This document shows, one piece after another, positions 1-9,676 of a stretch of DNA of 64,000 nt. A program made the translations under genes and the position numbers. This DNA comes from Christiangramia portivictoriae DSM 23547. Lineage in GTDB: Bacteria; Bacteroidota; Bacteroidia; Flavobacteriales; Flavobacteriaceae. Location of the stretch: positions 267,670 to 331,669 of the forward strand of contig NZ_KE383972.1 of the NCBI RefSeq assembly GCF_000423045.1. Direction: 5' to 3'. Within the stretch, counting starts at the first letter, position 1; every line of letters begins with the position of its first letter. The notes under the pieces are model-generated. The model was not told the origin of the DNA. It saw only the letters and a program-made list of their open reading frames with translations, and searched no databases.

Positions 1-1124
1 GGTAAAAAGAGGCTAAGCTCGGCTGGATTTCCTTGCTCTATCTTTGATGCATGCAAATTAAATCGCTCTAATCCTGAAGTTAAGAGTCTAATGGTTTCCT
101 TAGTGGAGAAAATGGTTTGCAGCATACCAAAAGCCGATTCCAGGCCAATACTTCCATACAGCGCATTATCAAATTCTACTTTCTTGTTTTCCACATCTAT
201 TGGATTATGGTCTGTAGTTACCATATCTATGGTTCCGTCCTTCAAGCCATCAATGAGCGCATCATTATCAAACTGAGTTCGTAATGGAGGTAAAACTTTC
301 GCGTTTGCGTCAAAACTGGAAAGTACTTCGTCTGTAAGAACAAGGTTATGAATGGCTACACTACAGGAGATATCAAGACCTTTCTTCTTGGCATCTCTAA
401 TCAGGTCAACAGATTTCGCGGTTGAGATCGTAGGAATGTGCAGTTTCCCGCCAGTGTATTCCAATATATAGAGGTCACGAATAATCTGTAGTTCTTCAGC
501 TAAGTTAGGGATGCCTTTAAGGCCCAGCGCAGTACTGTTCTCATGCTCATTTACCATACCGTTGGTTGCAATCCGATTTTCCTGAGGATAACTCTGTATA
601 AGCGCGTCAAAATTCTGCGCATATTGTAGAGCGATTTTAAGCAGGTTTGGATTTTTTTGAGGCAATTTATAATCTCCAAAACTAATCGCTCCAGCCTCTT
701 TCATGTCCAGTAACTCGGCCAGATCTTTTCCTTCACTTTTTATAGTCAAGGCACCAATTGGGTATAGATCTACAGCGTGACCTGCACTTTTTGCTTTTAC
801 GGCAGCAATGGCGCTGCTATGGTCAAGTACCGGGTGAGTGTAGGGATTTAGAGCAACAGCCGTAAAACCTGAGCTTCCCGCAACTTCCAACCCGTTTGCT
901 ATAGTTTCTCTTTCCTCATAACCTGGTTCGCCAAAACAAACACTACTATCAAACCATCCTCTGGAAACATGTAAACCTTCAATCTCTACGTGTTTGACGT
1001 CCTCTTTTAAAATATCCTTCCCAATTTCTGCGATTACTCCATTTTCAATATATAGATCCATCGTATGACCGTTTAAAGGCGAAGACTCATCAACAATTGT
1101 AACCGCTTTTAGAAGTAATTTCAT
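1..1124 (-). CDS. Dihydroorotase-family amidohydrolase, probably non-catalytic (3' end cut by window edge)
   Basis: About 374 N-terminal residues are visible; the C-terminus lies outside the window. The protein follows the type I dihydroorotase pattern: an N-terminal strand domain, then GWFDSSVCFGEPGYEERETI near residues 56-75, LHIPTISTAKS in the middle, and TDHNPIDVE where the family has TDHAPH. In active enzymes the first motif is DxHxHxREPG. Here Ser61 and Cys63 replace both metal-binding histidines, so hydrolytic activity is doubtful. Inactive PyrC homologues are known to act as structural partners of aspartate carbamoyltransferase in other bacteria; that role here is inference. The ATG at 1124 overlaps the stop of the upstream vWA gene by four bases (ATGA), so the two are cotranscribed and probably translationally coupled. 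A true PyrC would be expected elsewhere in the genome. Confidence 0.85.
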   Translation of the reverse strand, partial: MKLLLKAVTIVDESSPLNGHTMDLYIENGVIAEIGKDILKEDVKHVEIEGLHVSRGWFDSSVCFGEPGYEERETIANGLEVAGSSGFTAVALNPYTHPVLDHSSAIAAVKAKSAGHAVDLYPIGALTIKSEGKDLAELLDMKEAGAISFGDYKLPQKNPNLLKIALQYAQNFDALIQSYPQENRIATNGMVNEHENSTALGLKGIPNLAEELQIIRDLYILEYTGGKLHIPTISTAKSVDLIRDAKKKGLDISCSVAIHNLVLTDEVLSSFDANAKVLPPLRTQFDNDALIDGLKDGTIDMVTTDHNPIDVENKKVEFDNALYGSIGLESAFGMLQTIFSTKETIRLLTSGLERFNLHASKIEQGNPAELSLFL

Positions 1125-3022
1125 TTCAGAAGTTTTAATAATAGCATTTCTATAGCCAGAAATATGATCGCAAAAATAATAAACCATTTCCAAAGCAAGC
1201 TGTTTTCGCTTCCTGCTTTTACTTCGGAAAAGTATTCTCCTATAGAAGCATGATTTGGAAATGTCAGATCTTCTGGTGCCAGGTAGGTAAGCTCACTTTC
1301 CTTTCTGGAATCGTTCAAACTTAGATTAAAGAGTGTTTCCTTATTGCTTCGAATCTCGTAGTTGCCAGCCCTCAGTTCGTTAGAACCAAGACGTATAACC
1401 ACCCGATTATCAAATCGTTGTTGCTGCGGAATATAATCCAGATCTTCCCTGGATAAATGAAGCACCCGATCCTTTTCAATTTCAACTGGTATGCTAATTT
1501 CCTGTACTTCTGAAGTCTGGTAATAAAGCTGAGCAGGAGGGAGGCTTTGCATCCCAATCTGGTATAATACAGGAACGATTAAAGGAGAATTTTGAAAATT
1601 AGACATTTCCTGATTCAAGGCTGTCGTAAAAACATAGGTATTTGACCTGGATATTAAAAAAGGATCATTGTTTTGATAGGTAAGAATGCTGTTGCCAGAA
1701 ATATTGCTATAGTAACCATCAACTCGCGGATATTCAAAATTCTGAACCTTCTTCTGAAATACATTTTCCAATAAAGGATGGCTAAAGCTAATACCTGTAA
1801 TTAGTTGTTCGCTATTTGTCCATTCCGCTTTAAATCCCAGATCAAACTTCCGGGCAAAGTGGTTTAAATTAGTGGCATCTTGTGCAGATGGAATAAAAAG
1901 TACAGTAGAACCCTGTTCAGATCGTTGCTTAATATTATTTAGATTGGCTTCACTCAAATTGCTTACCTCGTTTATAACGATCAAACTTGCCTGCTGAAGC
2001 TGAGAATAGTCCACTTCATTTGGCTTACTGATGTTCAGATCAAATTCCGGTTTGGTATACAGTCTTCTTAAAAAATCTGGATCCCTTTCAGAAATAGCCA
2101 AAACCTTAATGGGCCTTTTTTCAGAAATACTGAAATAAAGAATATTGTCATATTTTAATCCGTTATCCTGAATTACAATGCTGCCATTGGCAATTTTCTG
2201 AACTGGTATGGTGAAATCTGTCTTAAACTGTCCGTTTTCATCATTGAAGGTCTTGCGGCTTAAGAGTTGTGTATCATCGTACATGGATACAACAAGATCA
2301 TCATTCTTGTAATTCCCTGAAAACAGTATTTCGAAATCGTACATTCCTGTTGTTGAATTCATCAGGTGAACTGAGTCAATTTTAATGTTACTGGTAATTT
2401 CAGGTGTTAATCGAATGCTATTAATTCCACCATCAGGAAAAGCAATTTTTCTGTTCTTCATTAAATTCTCCTGGAAATCTGAAATTAATAGGATTCGTGA
2501 GGAATCTGCTTCAGGGAACTGGCAGGCTTGCAGTAAAAGGCTTTGCATGTCCAGTTGGTTTGAAGTATACTTTAAATTCTGAACAATATTCTTTAATTCT
2601 GGCAAAGATTTCTGAACATGTACAGCATCGTTCGTGATCAGGCTGTAATTTGAAGAAGGGTCCAGATGTTGAAGGAGTTCATTTTTTGCCAGTTCCAGAA
2701 GTTCATCACTTTGATTCTTAAGCTGCATGCTGTAGGAGTTGTCCAGGTAAATGACTTCGTTTATTGAGGTAGTTCTAGCTTCGGCAGGAAAGTAGGGTTT
2801 CGCAAAAGCCAGGATCAAACAACTGAGCATTAAAAGCCTGCAGGCAAGAACCAGGAATTTTTTTAATTGAGAACTCTTACGGGTTCGCTGTACAACCCGT
2901 TTTAAAAATTTTACGTTGGTAAATTCTTCTTTCTGAAATTTACGTAGTTTGAAAAGGTGAACCAGAATAGGAATTAATAGCAGAAATAATGCATACAATA
3001 ATTCCGGATGTTCAAATTGCAT
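1121..3022 (-). CDS. BatA-domain / vWA membrane protein
   Basis: The product is 633 residues. The start is placed at MQFEHPELLYAL because the BatA (aerotolerance regulator N-terminal) domain conventionally begins there; an upstream in-frame ATG at 3043 would add seven residues. Two membrane segments lie near residues 7-22 and 50-70, followed by a von Willebrand A-type region with a DxSxS metal site (YLDNSYSMQ near residue 93). A long periplasmic beta-rich region and a C-terminal membrane helix (WFIIFAIIFLAIEMLLL) follow. The family is widespread in Bacteroidota. The name comes from the Bacteroides aerotolerance operon, but this standalone long form has no settled function and an envelope role is inferred. 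Its stop overlaps the start of the dihydroorotase-like gene. Confidence 0.8.
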   Translation of the reverse strand: MQFEHPELLYALFLLLIPILVHLFKLRKFQKEEFTNVKFLKRVVQRTRKSSQLKKFLVLACRLLMLSCLILAFAKPYFPAEARTTSINEVIYLDNSYSMQLKNQSDELLELAKNELLQHLDPSSNYSLITNDAVHVQKSLPELKNIVQNLKYTSNQLDMQSLLLQACQFPEADSSRILLISDFQENLMKNRKIAFPDGGINSIRLTPEITSNIKIDSVHLMNSTTGMYDFEILFSGNYKNDDLVVSMYDDTQLLSRKTFNDENGQFKTDFTIPVQKIANGSIVIQDNGLKYDNILYFSISEKRPIKVLAISERDPDFLRRLYTKPEFDLNISKPNEVDYSQLQQASLIVINEVSNLSEANLNNIKQRSEQGSTVLFIPSAQDATNLNHFARKFDLGFKAEWTNSEQLITGISFSHPLLENVFQKKVQNFEYPRVDGYYSNISGNSILTYQNNDPFLISRSNTYVFTTALNQEMSNFQNSPLIVPVLYQIGMQSLPPAQLYYQTSEVQEISIPVEIEKDRVLHLSREDLDYIPQQQRFDNRVVIRLGSNELRAGNYEIRSNKETLFNLSLNDSRKESELTYLAPEDLTFPNHASIGEYFSEVKAGSENSLLWKWFIIFAIIFLAIEMLLLKLLK

Positions 3023-3067
3023 AGAAACTAAGCTGTTTCTCAAATATAAATAAACACTGATTAGTTT

Positions 3068-4270
3068 TTAGTGCCTGGGAATACTAAATTTAAAATTACT
3101 TCCCTGACCTTCAATGGAAGAAATGTTGACGTTTCCATGCATGGACTTAACTAGTTTTTTAACGGTTGCAAGCCCAATTCCACTGCCTACATTCCCATCA
3201 CGATCGGCAGTGTCCAGCGTGGCGAACAGCTCAAAAATATCTTCGAATTTTTCAGATGGAATACCATTTCCATTATCTATGACTGCAAAGTGATAAAATT
3301 CATCTTCCGGGGTGAATTCTATTCTCACTTTTCGAATATCCTTGTCATTGTATTTCAGGGCGTTACTTATCAGATTCATGAAAACCTGGGTGAGCGCTGC
3401 TTTATTTACTGCAGTGAGTTCCACATCTTCCGGATACACTATTTCAATATGGTCAGAAACTGTATACAGGTCGACGATTGGTTTAAGGAGCTTACTTAAG
3501 TTCACATCTGAAGCTTCTTTTTTTATTACGTGATCGCTACGATAGAAACTCAAAATACCGTCTATATAGTTACGTAAGGAATAAGAGGCTTCTACCAGGA
3601 ACTGCAAATATTGATTCGTTTCTTCATCAAACTTTTCTTTATTCTCGTCTTTAAGCAATTCACTAAGCGAGATGATATTTGCCAGGGGAGATTTAAGGTC
3701 ATGGGAAACAAGACTGGCAAATTTTTCAAGCTCCTTATACTTTTCCTCCAGTTTGTTCTGGACTGTAAAGAGCTTCTGTTTCTGCTTTCTGGACTCGAAT
3801 AGTTTCAAAGCCTGGCTGGATAGCGCCAGCAATGCTTTTTCCTGTAGTGCACTCAGCTCTTTTTCGAAAGTATCGAAAATACAGAACACTGCTATGGCAT
3901 GACCCTCTGGGTTATATAGTGGCACACCGGCATAAAAGCTGTATTCTGTAGCGTACTTCCCGGAAGCCGATTCAAAAATTTCCGGATCTTCAGACCTTTT
4001 AAGACAAAGGATTGGAGTCTTACTTTTAATCGTTAGATCACAAAAAGAATTCTCTCTATCGATTTCAGCAACTTCAGCCCCATGAACAGATTTATTCCAG
4101 ATTCGATCCCTGTCAACAATGTTTATTTTTGCGACCGAAACCTCGCAAGCGACCGTGGCCAGGAAGGTGAGATTGTCATAATCCTCGTCTGGTCCCGAGT
4201 TTACAATTTGATATTCCTTTAAAGCGGCCCGCCGTAATTTCTCATTAAAAGTGCCTGAATTTTTCTGCAT
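3068..4270 (-). CDS. GAF-domain sensor histidine kinase (first of a tandem pair)
   Basis: The product is 400 residues with no membrane segment, so it is probably cytosolic. An N-terminal GAF domain (about 20-155) is followed by a helical linker, a HisKA box FASLVSHDLKSPLANII with phospho-acceptor His190, and an HATPase_c domain with N box NLISNALKYND, G1 DNGNGIP and G2 GSGIGLATVKKLV. It should autophosphorylate in response to a small ligand or redox cue bound by GAF, but the signal is unknown. No response regulator lies nearby, so the partner is unlinked. The upstream kinase (4332-5549) shares its architecture and length and looks like a paralogue. The GAF motif SFCDLTIKSK differs from the SFCGHTI form kept in that paralogue, which suggests a changed ligand. 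Confidence 0.85.
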   Translation of the reverse strand: MQKNSGTFNEKLRRAALKEYQIVNSGPDEDYDNLTFLATVACEVSVAKINIVDRDRIWNKSVHGAEVAEIDRENSFCDLTIKSKTPILCLKRSEDPEIFESASGKYATEYSFYAGVPLYNPEGHAIAVFCIFDTFEKELSALQEKALLALSSQALKLFESRKQKQKLFTVQNKLEEKYKELEKFASLVSHDLKSPLANIISLSELLKDENKEKFDEETNQYLQFLVEASYSLRNYIDGILSFYRSDHVIKKEASDVNLSKLLKPIVDLYTVSDHIEIVYPEDVELTAVNKAALTQVFMNLISNALKYNDKDIRKVRIEFTPEDEFYHFAVIDNGNGIPSEKFEDIFELFATLDTADRDGNVGSGIGLATVKKLVKSMHGNVNISSIEGQGSNFKFSIPRH

Positions 4271-4331
4271 TTCCCCTTAGCTTCTTGATTTAAAGTTATT
4301 TAAATTTAAATAACTTTTTCAGAATAAAAGC

Positions 4332-5549
4332 TTAAACAGGGATATTATGTCGTAACACACTGAATTCGAACGTAGTACCTTTGTTTTCTTCAGAATTTAA
4401 AGTAATTGTGCCTCCTAAACTGTTGACAAGTTTCTTTACAGTGGAAAGTCCTATACCATGACCTTTTTTACCTCTTCGATCCTGTTTTGCGACCGTAGTG
4501 AAAAGATTAAATATTTTAGTTTGCTGATCTTCAGGTATTCCTATTCCATTATCGCTAATCTTAAAATTGAAATAATGCTCGTTCTCAGTACAATCTATAT
4601 TGATAATGATTTTTTCGCGATCGTTGTACTTGAGACTGTTATTGATCAAATTCATAAAGATTTGGCCAATGGCGGAAGCATTTCCGTCAATTAAAAGATT
4701 GTTATCCGGGAGATTGATCTCGCAATTGTCAGCAATTTGAAGAAGATCTATAATATCTTCCAGCATATCGTTTAAAAAGAATTGCTTTACACTGTTTTCA
4801 CTTTCGTGTTCATTAGAATAATGATCCAGTAATCCGTTAATATAATCGCTAAGGGTAAGTCCACTATCCTTTAGGTACGAAATATATCTACCTCCTTCTT
4901 CACCCAATTTTACAGCATACTTGGCTTTTAGCACATCGGCTGTAATAATCATATTAGCAAGAGGCATTTTCAAGTCATGAGACACGGTGCTCGCAAATTG
5001 CTGTAAAACCTTGTAACTTTCATCGAGCTCTTCTTTCATTTTTTCAAGAACGCTGTTGGCTCTTCGCGTTTCCAGCAAAAGTTCGACCTGCTTTCCCAGG
5101 GATTTCAGCGCCATTTTTTGTTCCTCATCCAAATGATGTTCCTTAGAGTCGTATACACAGAGTGTTCCCATTGGATAGCCTTTGGGATCCAGTAACGAAA
5201 TGCCAGCATAGTAATTGATGGGAGTTTCTGCAGTGACAAATGGATTGTCAAAGAAGCGATTATCTTTCGAAGCGTTTGGCACTTCCAGTAAATTCTCTGG
5301 ATCTATGATGGTATGGCCACAAAAAGAAACATCACGCGGGGAACCTTTTAAATCTGTTCCATAACTTGATTTAAAAAAATTACGATCTGCATCGATCATA
5401 TTCACAACCGCAATGGGAGTCTTACATATGTAGCTAGCTAACCTGGTAATGTTATCGTAAGCTTCTTCCGGAAGAGTATCTATAATATTGAGTTCTCGCA
5501 GTGATTCAAGTCTCTGAAGTTCATTGGTTGGTTTTCCCGGAGTAATCAT
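4332..5549 (-). CDS. GAF-domain sensor histidine kinase (second of a tandem pair)
   Basis: The product is 405 residues and soluble. The GAF domain (about 20-160) carries the common SFCGHTI ... VPNASKDNRFFDNPFV pattern. HisKA has FASTVSHDLKMPLANMI with His191, and HATPase_c has NLINNSLKYND, DNGIGIPEDQ and GHGIGLSTVKKLV. All motifs needed for autophosphorylation are present. It is separated by about 60 bases from the downstream paralogous kinase and is probably cotranscribed with it; local duplication is inferred from the matching architecture. Neither gene is adjacent to a receiver-domain protein. The ligand and the output are unknown. Confidence 0.87.
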   Translation of the reverse strand: MITPGKPTNELQRLESLRELNIIDTLPEEAYDNITRLASYICKTPIAVVNMIDADRNFFKSSYGTDLKGSPRDVSFCGHTIIDPENLLEVPNASKDNRFFDNPFVTAETPINYYAGISLLDPKGYPMGTLCVYDSKEHHLDEEQKMALKSLGKQVELLLETRRANSVLEKMKEELDESYKVLQQFASTVSHDLKMPLANMIITADVLKAKYAVKLGEEGGRYISYLKDSGLTLSDYINGLLDHYSNEHESENSVKQFFLNDMLEDIIDLLQIADNCEINLPDNNLLIDGNASAIGQIFMNLINNSLKYNDREKIIINIDCTENEHYFNFKISDNGIGIPEDQQTKIFNLFTTVAKQDRRGKKGHGIGLSTVKKLVNSLGGTITLNSEENKGTTFEFSVLRHNIPV

Positions 5550-5604
5550 AAAAGCTTACTGTTATTTAAATTCAAATAAAGATAAAAATAATGAAGTTAA
5601 AATA

Positions 5605-6375
5605 TTAAAACTGATCTTTTTCATACACTCCCAATCCAAAGAGTGCGAAATCATATTTAACTGGATCTAATGGATCCATTTTTCTCAGTTTTGCATCAAG
5701 TTCTGTTACGGCTTTAGCATCATTCGCTTTCCTGTGTAAAATTCCCAGTTTTCTGGCAATATTACCAGAGTGCACGTCTAAAGGACAACTCAATTTTGCT
5801 GCCGAAATACGATTCCAGATTCCAAAATCTACTCCCTGATCATCTTTTCTAACCATCCAGCGAAGAAACATATTAATCCTTTTGGCTGCTGAATTCTTTA
5901 ATGGATCACTTACATGCTTTTCGGTTCTTGGCTGATGTGGTAGTGCAAAGAAGATGTTCTTCAATTCATGAATTGCTTGCTGTAGATGGGATTCTGTTTG
6001 ATATTTAGTAAAGATACTTTCCAGACCTTCGTGATGAAGATAAATATTCTGGAGCGCTTTCAAAAAATATCGAAGATCATCCGCATTGAAAGTTCGATGA
6101 ACAAACCCTTCAAATTTATCCAAATCCTTTTCAGAATGATTCAGAATAAAATCGTGCGGAGAATGATCCATTAGAGCCATCATCTGGTTGGCATTTTTGA
6201 GAATACTTTTTCGGTTTCCCCAGGCGATGGTCGCTGCAAGAAAACCCGAAATTTCAATATCTTCTTTTTTCTGAAATAAATGCGGAATACTTACCGGATC
6301 ATCTGCAATAAAGGCAGAGGTATTATACTGTGCCGTTTTAAAATCAAGAAATTCTTTTAGTTGAGCTTTATTCAA
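5605..6375 (-). CDS. TIGR02757 family protein (DUF2400)
   Basis: The product is 256 residues and recognised as the TIGR02757/DUF2400 family by features such as [33 protein letters not shown] and the C-terminal [16 protein letters not shown]. The family is conserved in many bacteria but has no established reaction; a helix-hairpin-helix-like nucleic acid link has been suggested only from weak similarity. The start is a TTG whose bases overlap the stop of the upstream LolD-type gene as TTGA. The next in-frame ATG lies deep inside the conserved region, so TTG is preferred, and the overlap suggests translational coupling. Whether the pairing with the ABC ATPase is functional is unclear. Confidence 0.8.
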   Translation of the reverse strand: MNKAQLKEFLDFKTAQYNTSAFIADDPVSIPHLFQKKEDIEISGFLAATIAWGNRKSILKNANQMMALMDHSPHDFILNHSEKDLDKFEGFVHRTFNADDLRYFLKALQNIYLHHEGLESIFTKYQTESHLQQAIHELKNIFFALPHQPRTEKHVSDPLKNSAAKRINMFLRWMVRKDDQGVDFGIWNRISAAKLSCPLDVHSGNIARKLGILHRKANDAKAVTELDAKLRKMDPLDPVKYDFALFGLGVYEKDQF

Positions 6376-7052
6376 ATAGTTGAATTTAATTCAGTAACAA
6401 TTTTTCCATCTACCATGGTAAGCTTTCTATCGGCCATGTTTGCGAGTTCTTCATTATGGGTTACGATCACGAAGGTTTGATCAAATTCATCTCTGAGTTT
6501 GAAAAACAACTGGTGCAGATTTTCCGCAGATTCTGAATCCAGGTTACCCGATGGTTCATCTGCAAAAATTACTGCTGGATTATTAATAAGACTACGCGCC
6601 ACTGCAATTCTCTGCTGTTCCCCGCCACTTAATTCTCCCGGTTTGTGGGATGCCCTGTTTTTAAGACCAAGAAAATCAAGCAATTCAAAAGCACGGTCCT
6701 CTGCTTCCTTTTTTGGTGTTTTATGTATGAAAGCAGGGATACAGATGTTTTCCAATGCTGTAAATTCCGGTAGCAGCTGGTGAAACTGAAAAATAAACCC
6801 AATGTGTTTATTCCTGAATTTTGAAAGTTCTCTGGATTTTAGTCCGTAGATGTTAGTGCCATTGATGAGCAGCTCTGAGTCCTTACTTTTTCCCGGTTTA
6901 TCGAGGGTTCCCAGAATCTGTAGTAAGGTAGTTTTTCCAGCACCGGAAGCCCCAACTATAGATACAATTTCTTTCTTTTTGATATGCAGGTCTACCGACT
7001 TTAATACGTGCAGATCTCCGTAATATTTATGTATGTTCTTTGCGATTATCAT
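6372..7052 (-). CDS. lolD: ABC transporter ATP-binding protein, LolD/MacB type
   Basis: The product is 226 residues, the usual length for this group. Walker A is [12 protein letters not shown], the signature is [15 protein letters not shown], Walker B is [15 protein letters not shown], and the H-loop is FVIVTHNEE. The sequence most resembles LolD, the ATPase that powers release of lipoproteins from the inner membrane, but the LolCE-like permease is not in this window. MacB/FtsE-type partners therefore cannot be excluded. It is cotranscribed with the TIGR02757 gene through a four-base stop/start overlap. Confidence 0.85.
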   Translation of the reverse strand: MIIAKNIHKYYGDLHVLKSVDLHIKKKEIVSIVGASGAGKTTLLQILGTLDKPGKSKDSELLINGTNIYGLKSRELSKFRNKHIGFIFQFHQLLPEFTALENICIPAFIHKTPKKEAEDRAFELLDFLGLKNRASHKPGELSGGEQQRIAVARSLINNPAVIFADEPSGNLDSESAENLHQLFFKLRDEFDQTFVIVTHNEELANMADRKLTMVDGKIVTELNSTI

Positions 7053-7103
7053 GAATACGAAATAGTCAATCCGAAATTAGCCAAAAAGCGAGCATTCCCC
7101 AAG

Positions 7104-9539
7104 TTAACTGCGGAATATGTTTCTAAGGTTATTGTAATCTATAAAATAAACGACTCTAAGACTTAGATTGTGCCGGGCAGGATTGGTAAAAAGATTGTTC
7201 AGGCTGTCTGTATAATTAAGTTCACTCAGTTTATCCTCATTAAAGATCGAATTACGGTATAAGAGTACAGCTTCGCTTCCAGGCGCGAACTGCCAGCGAT
7301 AGCTTAGATCCAGATTCCAGATATTGAAATTCGCATCCGGATCGCGAAAAATGCTGGTGTTATAACTGGTAGGTTCAAGTTCACCATCTGCCACCAGCTT
7401 CTGGAAGGAGTTATCACCAAAACTTGCTGTGGACCAGAATTGTCTCGCACTTAAACTTAAGCCTTGTTTTGTATTAAAATTGTAATTCGCTCGAATAGAG
7501 TTTTCCACAGTCTTTTGATCTCTTATTCCGAAGATGATATTGCTATCCAGTTTGTTTACAAAGCTGGGTCTTTCTTTCTGCAGGCCATAATCAAATTCAT
7601 ACACCATATTGAACCGGTCACTAAATCGAAATCTGGGTTCAACGCTTAAACCATAATAGGCATAATCTGTATCGAAATATTCTTCGACATAGATCCTTGA
7701 ATCGATTGCAAATTTCTTTCGGTAATCTGAGGATATAAAGAATCTGGAACTTGCAAAGGGTTTGTAGGTTACAAACGTATTTTCAGCCCTGGTTTCAAAA
7801 TAGTCTCTAAACTTTGAATTGAAATCAAGAGAACCTCCAAAAGCAAAGCGCTCTCGAGTCATAGCAAAAAAATCTCCGCCCATCCCGGTATTGATTGTCT
7901 TGTCTGGTTTGTACCTTCTACGGTGCTGGCCATAGAGGCTTATTTGAAAATTATTGAAGTTACCTCGAGGTTCAAATATCTGGTAGGATGTTCCCCAGAA
8001 TATGTTATTATAATTATTCGTAAAATTTATCCCAAGGTCATTGATGTCAAAAGTTTCATTCGCGAATTCATGTGCCACTCTGTACCTGAAATTTCCTTTC
8101 GTACGGCGCGCTGCAAAAAAGGAGGCAAAACCAGTAAGGTTCTGCCCGGGAAGATTGACGTTGCTCATTTTCGCCTGTCCCTCAACATTAAAACTGTTGG
8201 ACTTATTATATACATCAAAGATAAATCCGGTGACATTCCCATCTCTGAAATTTCCATCCCGAGTTACATTCGTATTGATTAGTGTGATCGAGGAGTTTTT
8301 ATTGAATCGCTGGTCCAGAACCATGATATTATAATTGGCAAGTGGCTCGGTAACCTGTGATCTCGTTTTTCCAGTGATCGTATCCCTGAAGATTGCCTTC
8401 GTTTCGCTGGTAACCGCGTTAAAAACCCCAATCCCCAAACCACGGTCTGTTCTTCCTGATACTTTTAAGGCGTTGATAAGGTCTGTTCTATTTGGATTTT
8501 CCAGTATTTGCTCACTGTCCAGCGCATTGGTTTGAGCAGCATTAAAACCCAGAGGAGTGCTTCCAACCCTTCTTGAATAGAATAAATTTCCTTTATTAAA
8601 AAGTTCAGTTCCTTCTGTAAAGAAAGCACGATTCTCTCCGAAAATCTGTTCAAAAGGCCCAAGGTTTAGTTCAACCTCGTCGTAGGCCGTTTGTCCAAAA
8701 TCTGGAACTAACGTCATGTCCAAAGTAAAAGAGTCGTTAATACCATATTTGAGATCCATTCCGGCATTAAAGCTAAAATCATTGCTGCCATCAAAGGAAT
8801 CGTAAGCAGATTGTATATAGGGATACAGGCTTAGTCGAACAGGAGGATCTATATTATTGATTCCGGTAAGCAATCCAGTGTATTGAGCCATCTGTCCTAC
8901 AGACTTATCTATATAGTTCCAGACATATGTCTCATTTCTATGTGTTATTTCCCTGGAAAATTGGAGTCCCCAGCGCTGTCTTTCGGTCTCCGGAAATCTC
9001 AGTGCAGAGTATGGAATCTTCATCTCAAGATACCAGCCATTTTCATCCTGGGAAACTGCCGACTCCCATACCACATTATATCCATAATCTTCCTGCGACC
9101 CGGTGATGCGGGCATCGGCCTGGGTCCCGGCAGAGGTAACGATAAACCTGGTCTGGTTTTCACCGTCGTCATAGGTATTGATATCCATCAGAAAATATTC
9201 AGATTGCTGCAAATTATCCCGCTGGGTAAATTGCCTGATGGTTTTTTCTGGCTGACTTTCCTTCATGGTAGCGGCGATATAAATCGCGAGGTCATCGTAA
9301 AGAATTTTGACTTCAGTTGCGTGAGAATCGGGGATAGGAGTACCATCTCCGGGTTCCACCATTACAAAGTTTCCGGCTACTGGTATATTTTTCCAGGCAT
9401 CTTCCGTAGCTATTCCATCGATTTTTGGAACTTCCTGTATGCGGGTTGCCTGGTAATTTTTCCTGGTTTCTGAATTTTGTGAGGATAGAATGCTGCTATT
9501 GATGATAATAATTAAAAGCAGCCAGTAATTTTTTGACAT
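7104..9539 (-). CDS. DUF5916 protein with N-terminal CBM9-like domain, outer-membrane barrel-like
   Basis: The product is 811 residues. It opens with a hydrophobic signal peptide (about 1-20, LLLIIIINSSILSSQ), then a carbohydrate-binding family 9-like domain (about 35-215; pattern PKIDGIATEDAWKNIP). The large DUF5916 region that follows is rich in alternating aromatic beta-strands and ends in a strand pattern typical of outer-membrane barrels. This architecture is common in Bacteroidota. The substrate is unknown, although adjacency to peptidases or hydrolases in other genomes has led to ideas about surface binding. Here it stands alone, 51 bases upstream of lolD on the same strand, with no clear link to it. 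Surface location is inferred from the signal peptide and strand pattern. Confidence 0.78.
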   Translation of the reverse strand: MSKNYWLLLIIIINSSILSSQNSETRKNYQATRIQEVPKIDGIATEDAWKNIPVAGNFVMVEPGDGTPIPDSHATEVKILYDDLAIYIAATMKESQPEKTIRQFTQRDNLQQSEYFLMDINTYDDGENQTRFIVTSAGTQADARITGSQEDYGYNVVWESAVSQDENGWYLEMKIPYSALRFPETERQRWGLQFSREITHRNETYVWNYIDKSVGQMAQYTGLLTGINNIDPPVRLSLYPYIQSAYDSFDGSNDFSFNAGMDLKYGINDSFTLDMTLVPDFGQTAYDEVELNLGPFEQIFGENRAFFTEGTELFNKGNLFYSRRVGSTPLGFNAAQTNALDSEQILENPNRTDLINALKVSGRTDRGLGIGVFNAVTSETKAIFRDTITGKTRSQVTEPLANYNIMVLDQRFNKNSSITLINTNVTRDGNFRDGNVTGFIFDVYNKSNSFNVEGQAKMSNVNLPGQNLTGFASFFAARRTKGNFRYRVAHEFANETFDINDLGINFTNNYNNIFWGTSYQIFEPRGNFNNFQISLYGQHRRRYKPDKTINTGMGGDFFAMTRERFAFGGSLDFNSKFRDYFETRAENTFVTYKPFASSRFFISSDYRKKFAIDSRIYVEEYFDTDYAYYGLSVEPRFRFSDRFNMVYEFDYGLQKERPSFVNKLDSNIIFGIRDQKTVENSIRANYNFNTKQGLSLSARQFWSTASFGDNSFQKLVADGELEPTSYNTSIFRDPDANFNIWNLDLSYRWQFAPGSEAVLLYRNSIFNEDKLSELNYTDSLNNLFTNPARHNLSLRVVYFIDYNNLRNIFRS

Positions 9540-9653
9540 TTATTGATGAATCTTCAATATTGATATTACCGTAAAAGTAGATGCTAAATTTTTACCTGCA
9601 AAGTTTTTCATTAAATTCCCGTTAAAGCAAGGCTTCCTTGTTTAATTAGACCT

Positions 9654-9661
9654 TAAATTTG
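9654..9661 (+). promoter_or_regulatory. Putative -7 element (TAAATTTG) of msrA-folE
   Basis: TAAATTTG matches the Bacteroidota -7 consensus TAnnTTTG and sits 15 bases before the msrA start codon. No TTG at the expected -33 spacing was found. Confidence 0.35.
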
Positions 9662-9676
9662 ATAAACAAAATTTAG

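Noticed and set aside
8883-9473. A 196-codon plus-strand open frame inside the DUF5916 gene
   Set aside because: It is antisense to a long conserved gene, its product has no recognisable domain, and it lacks a promoter or neighbours.
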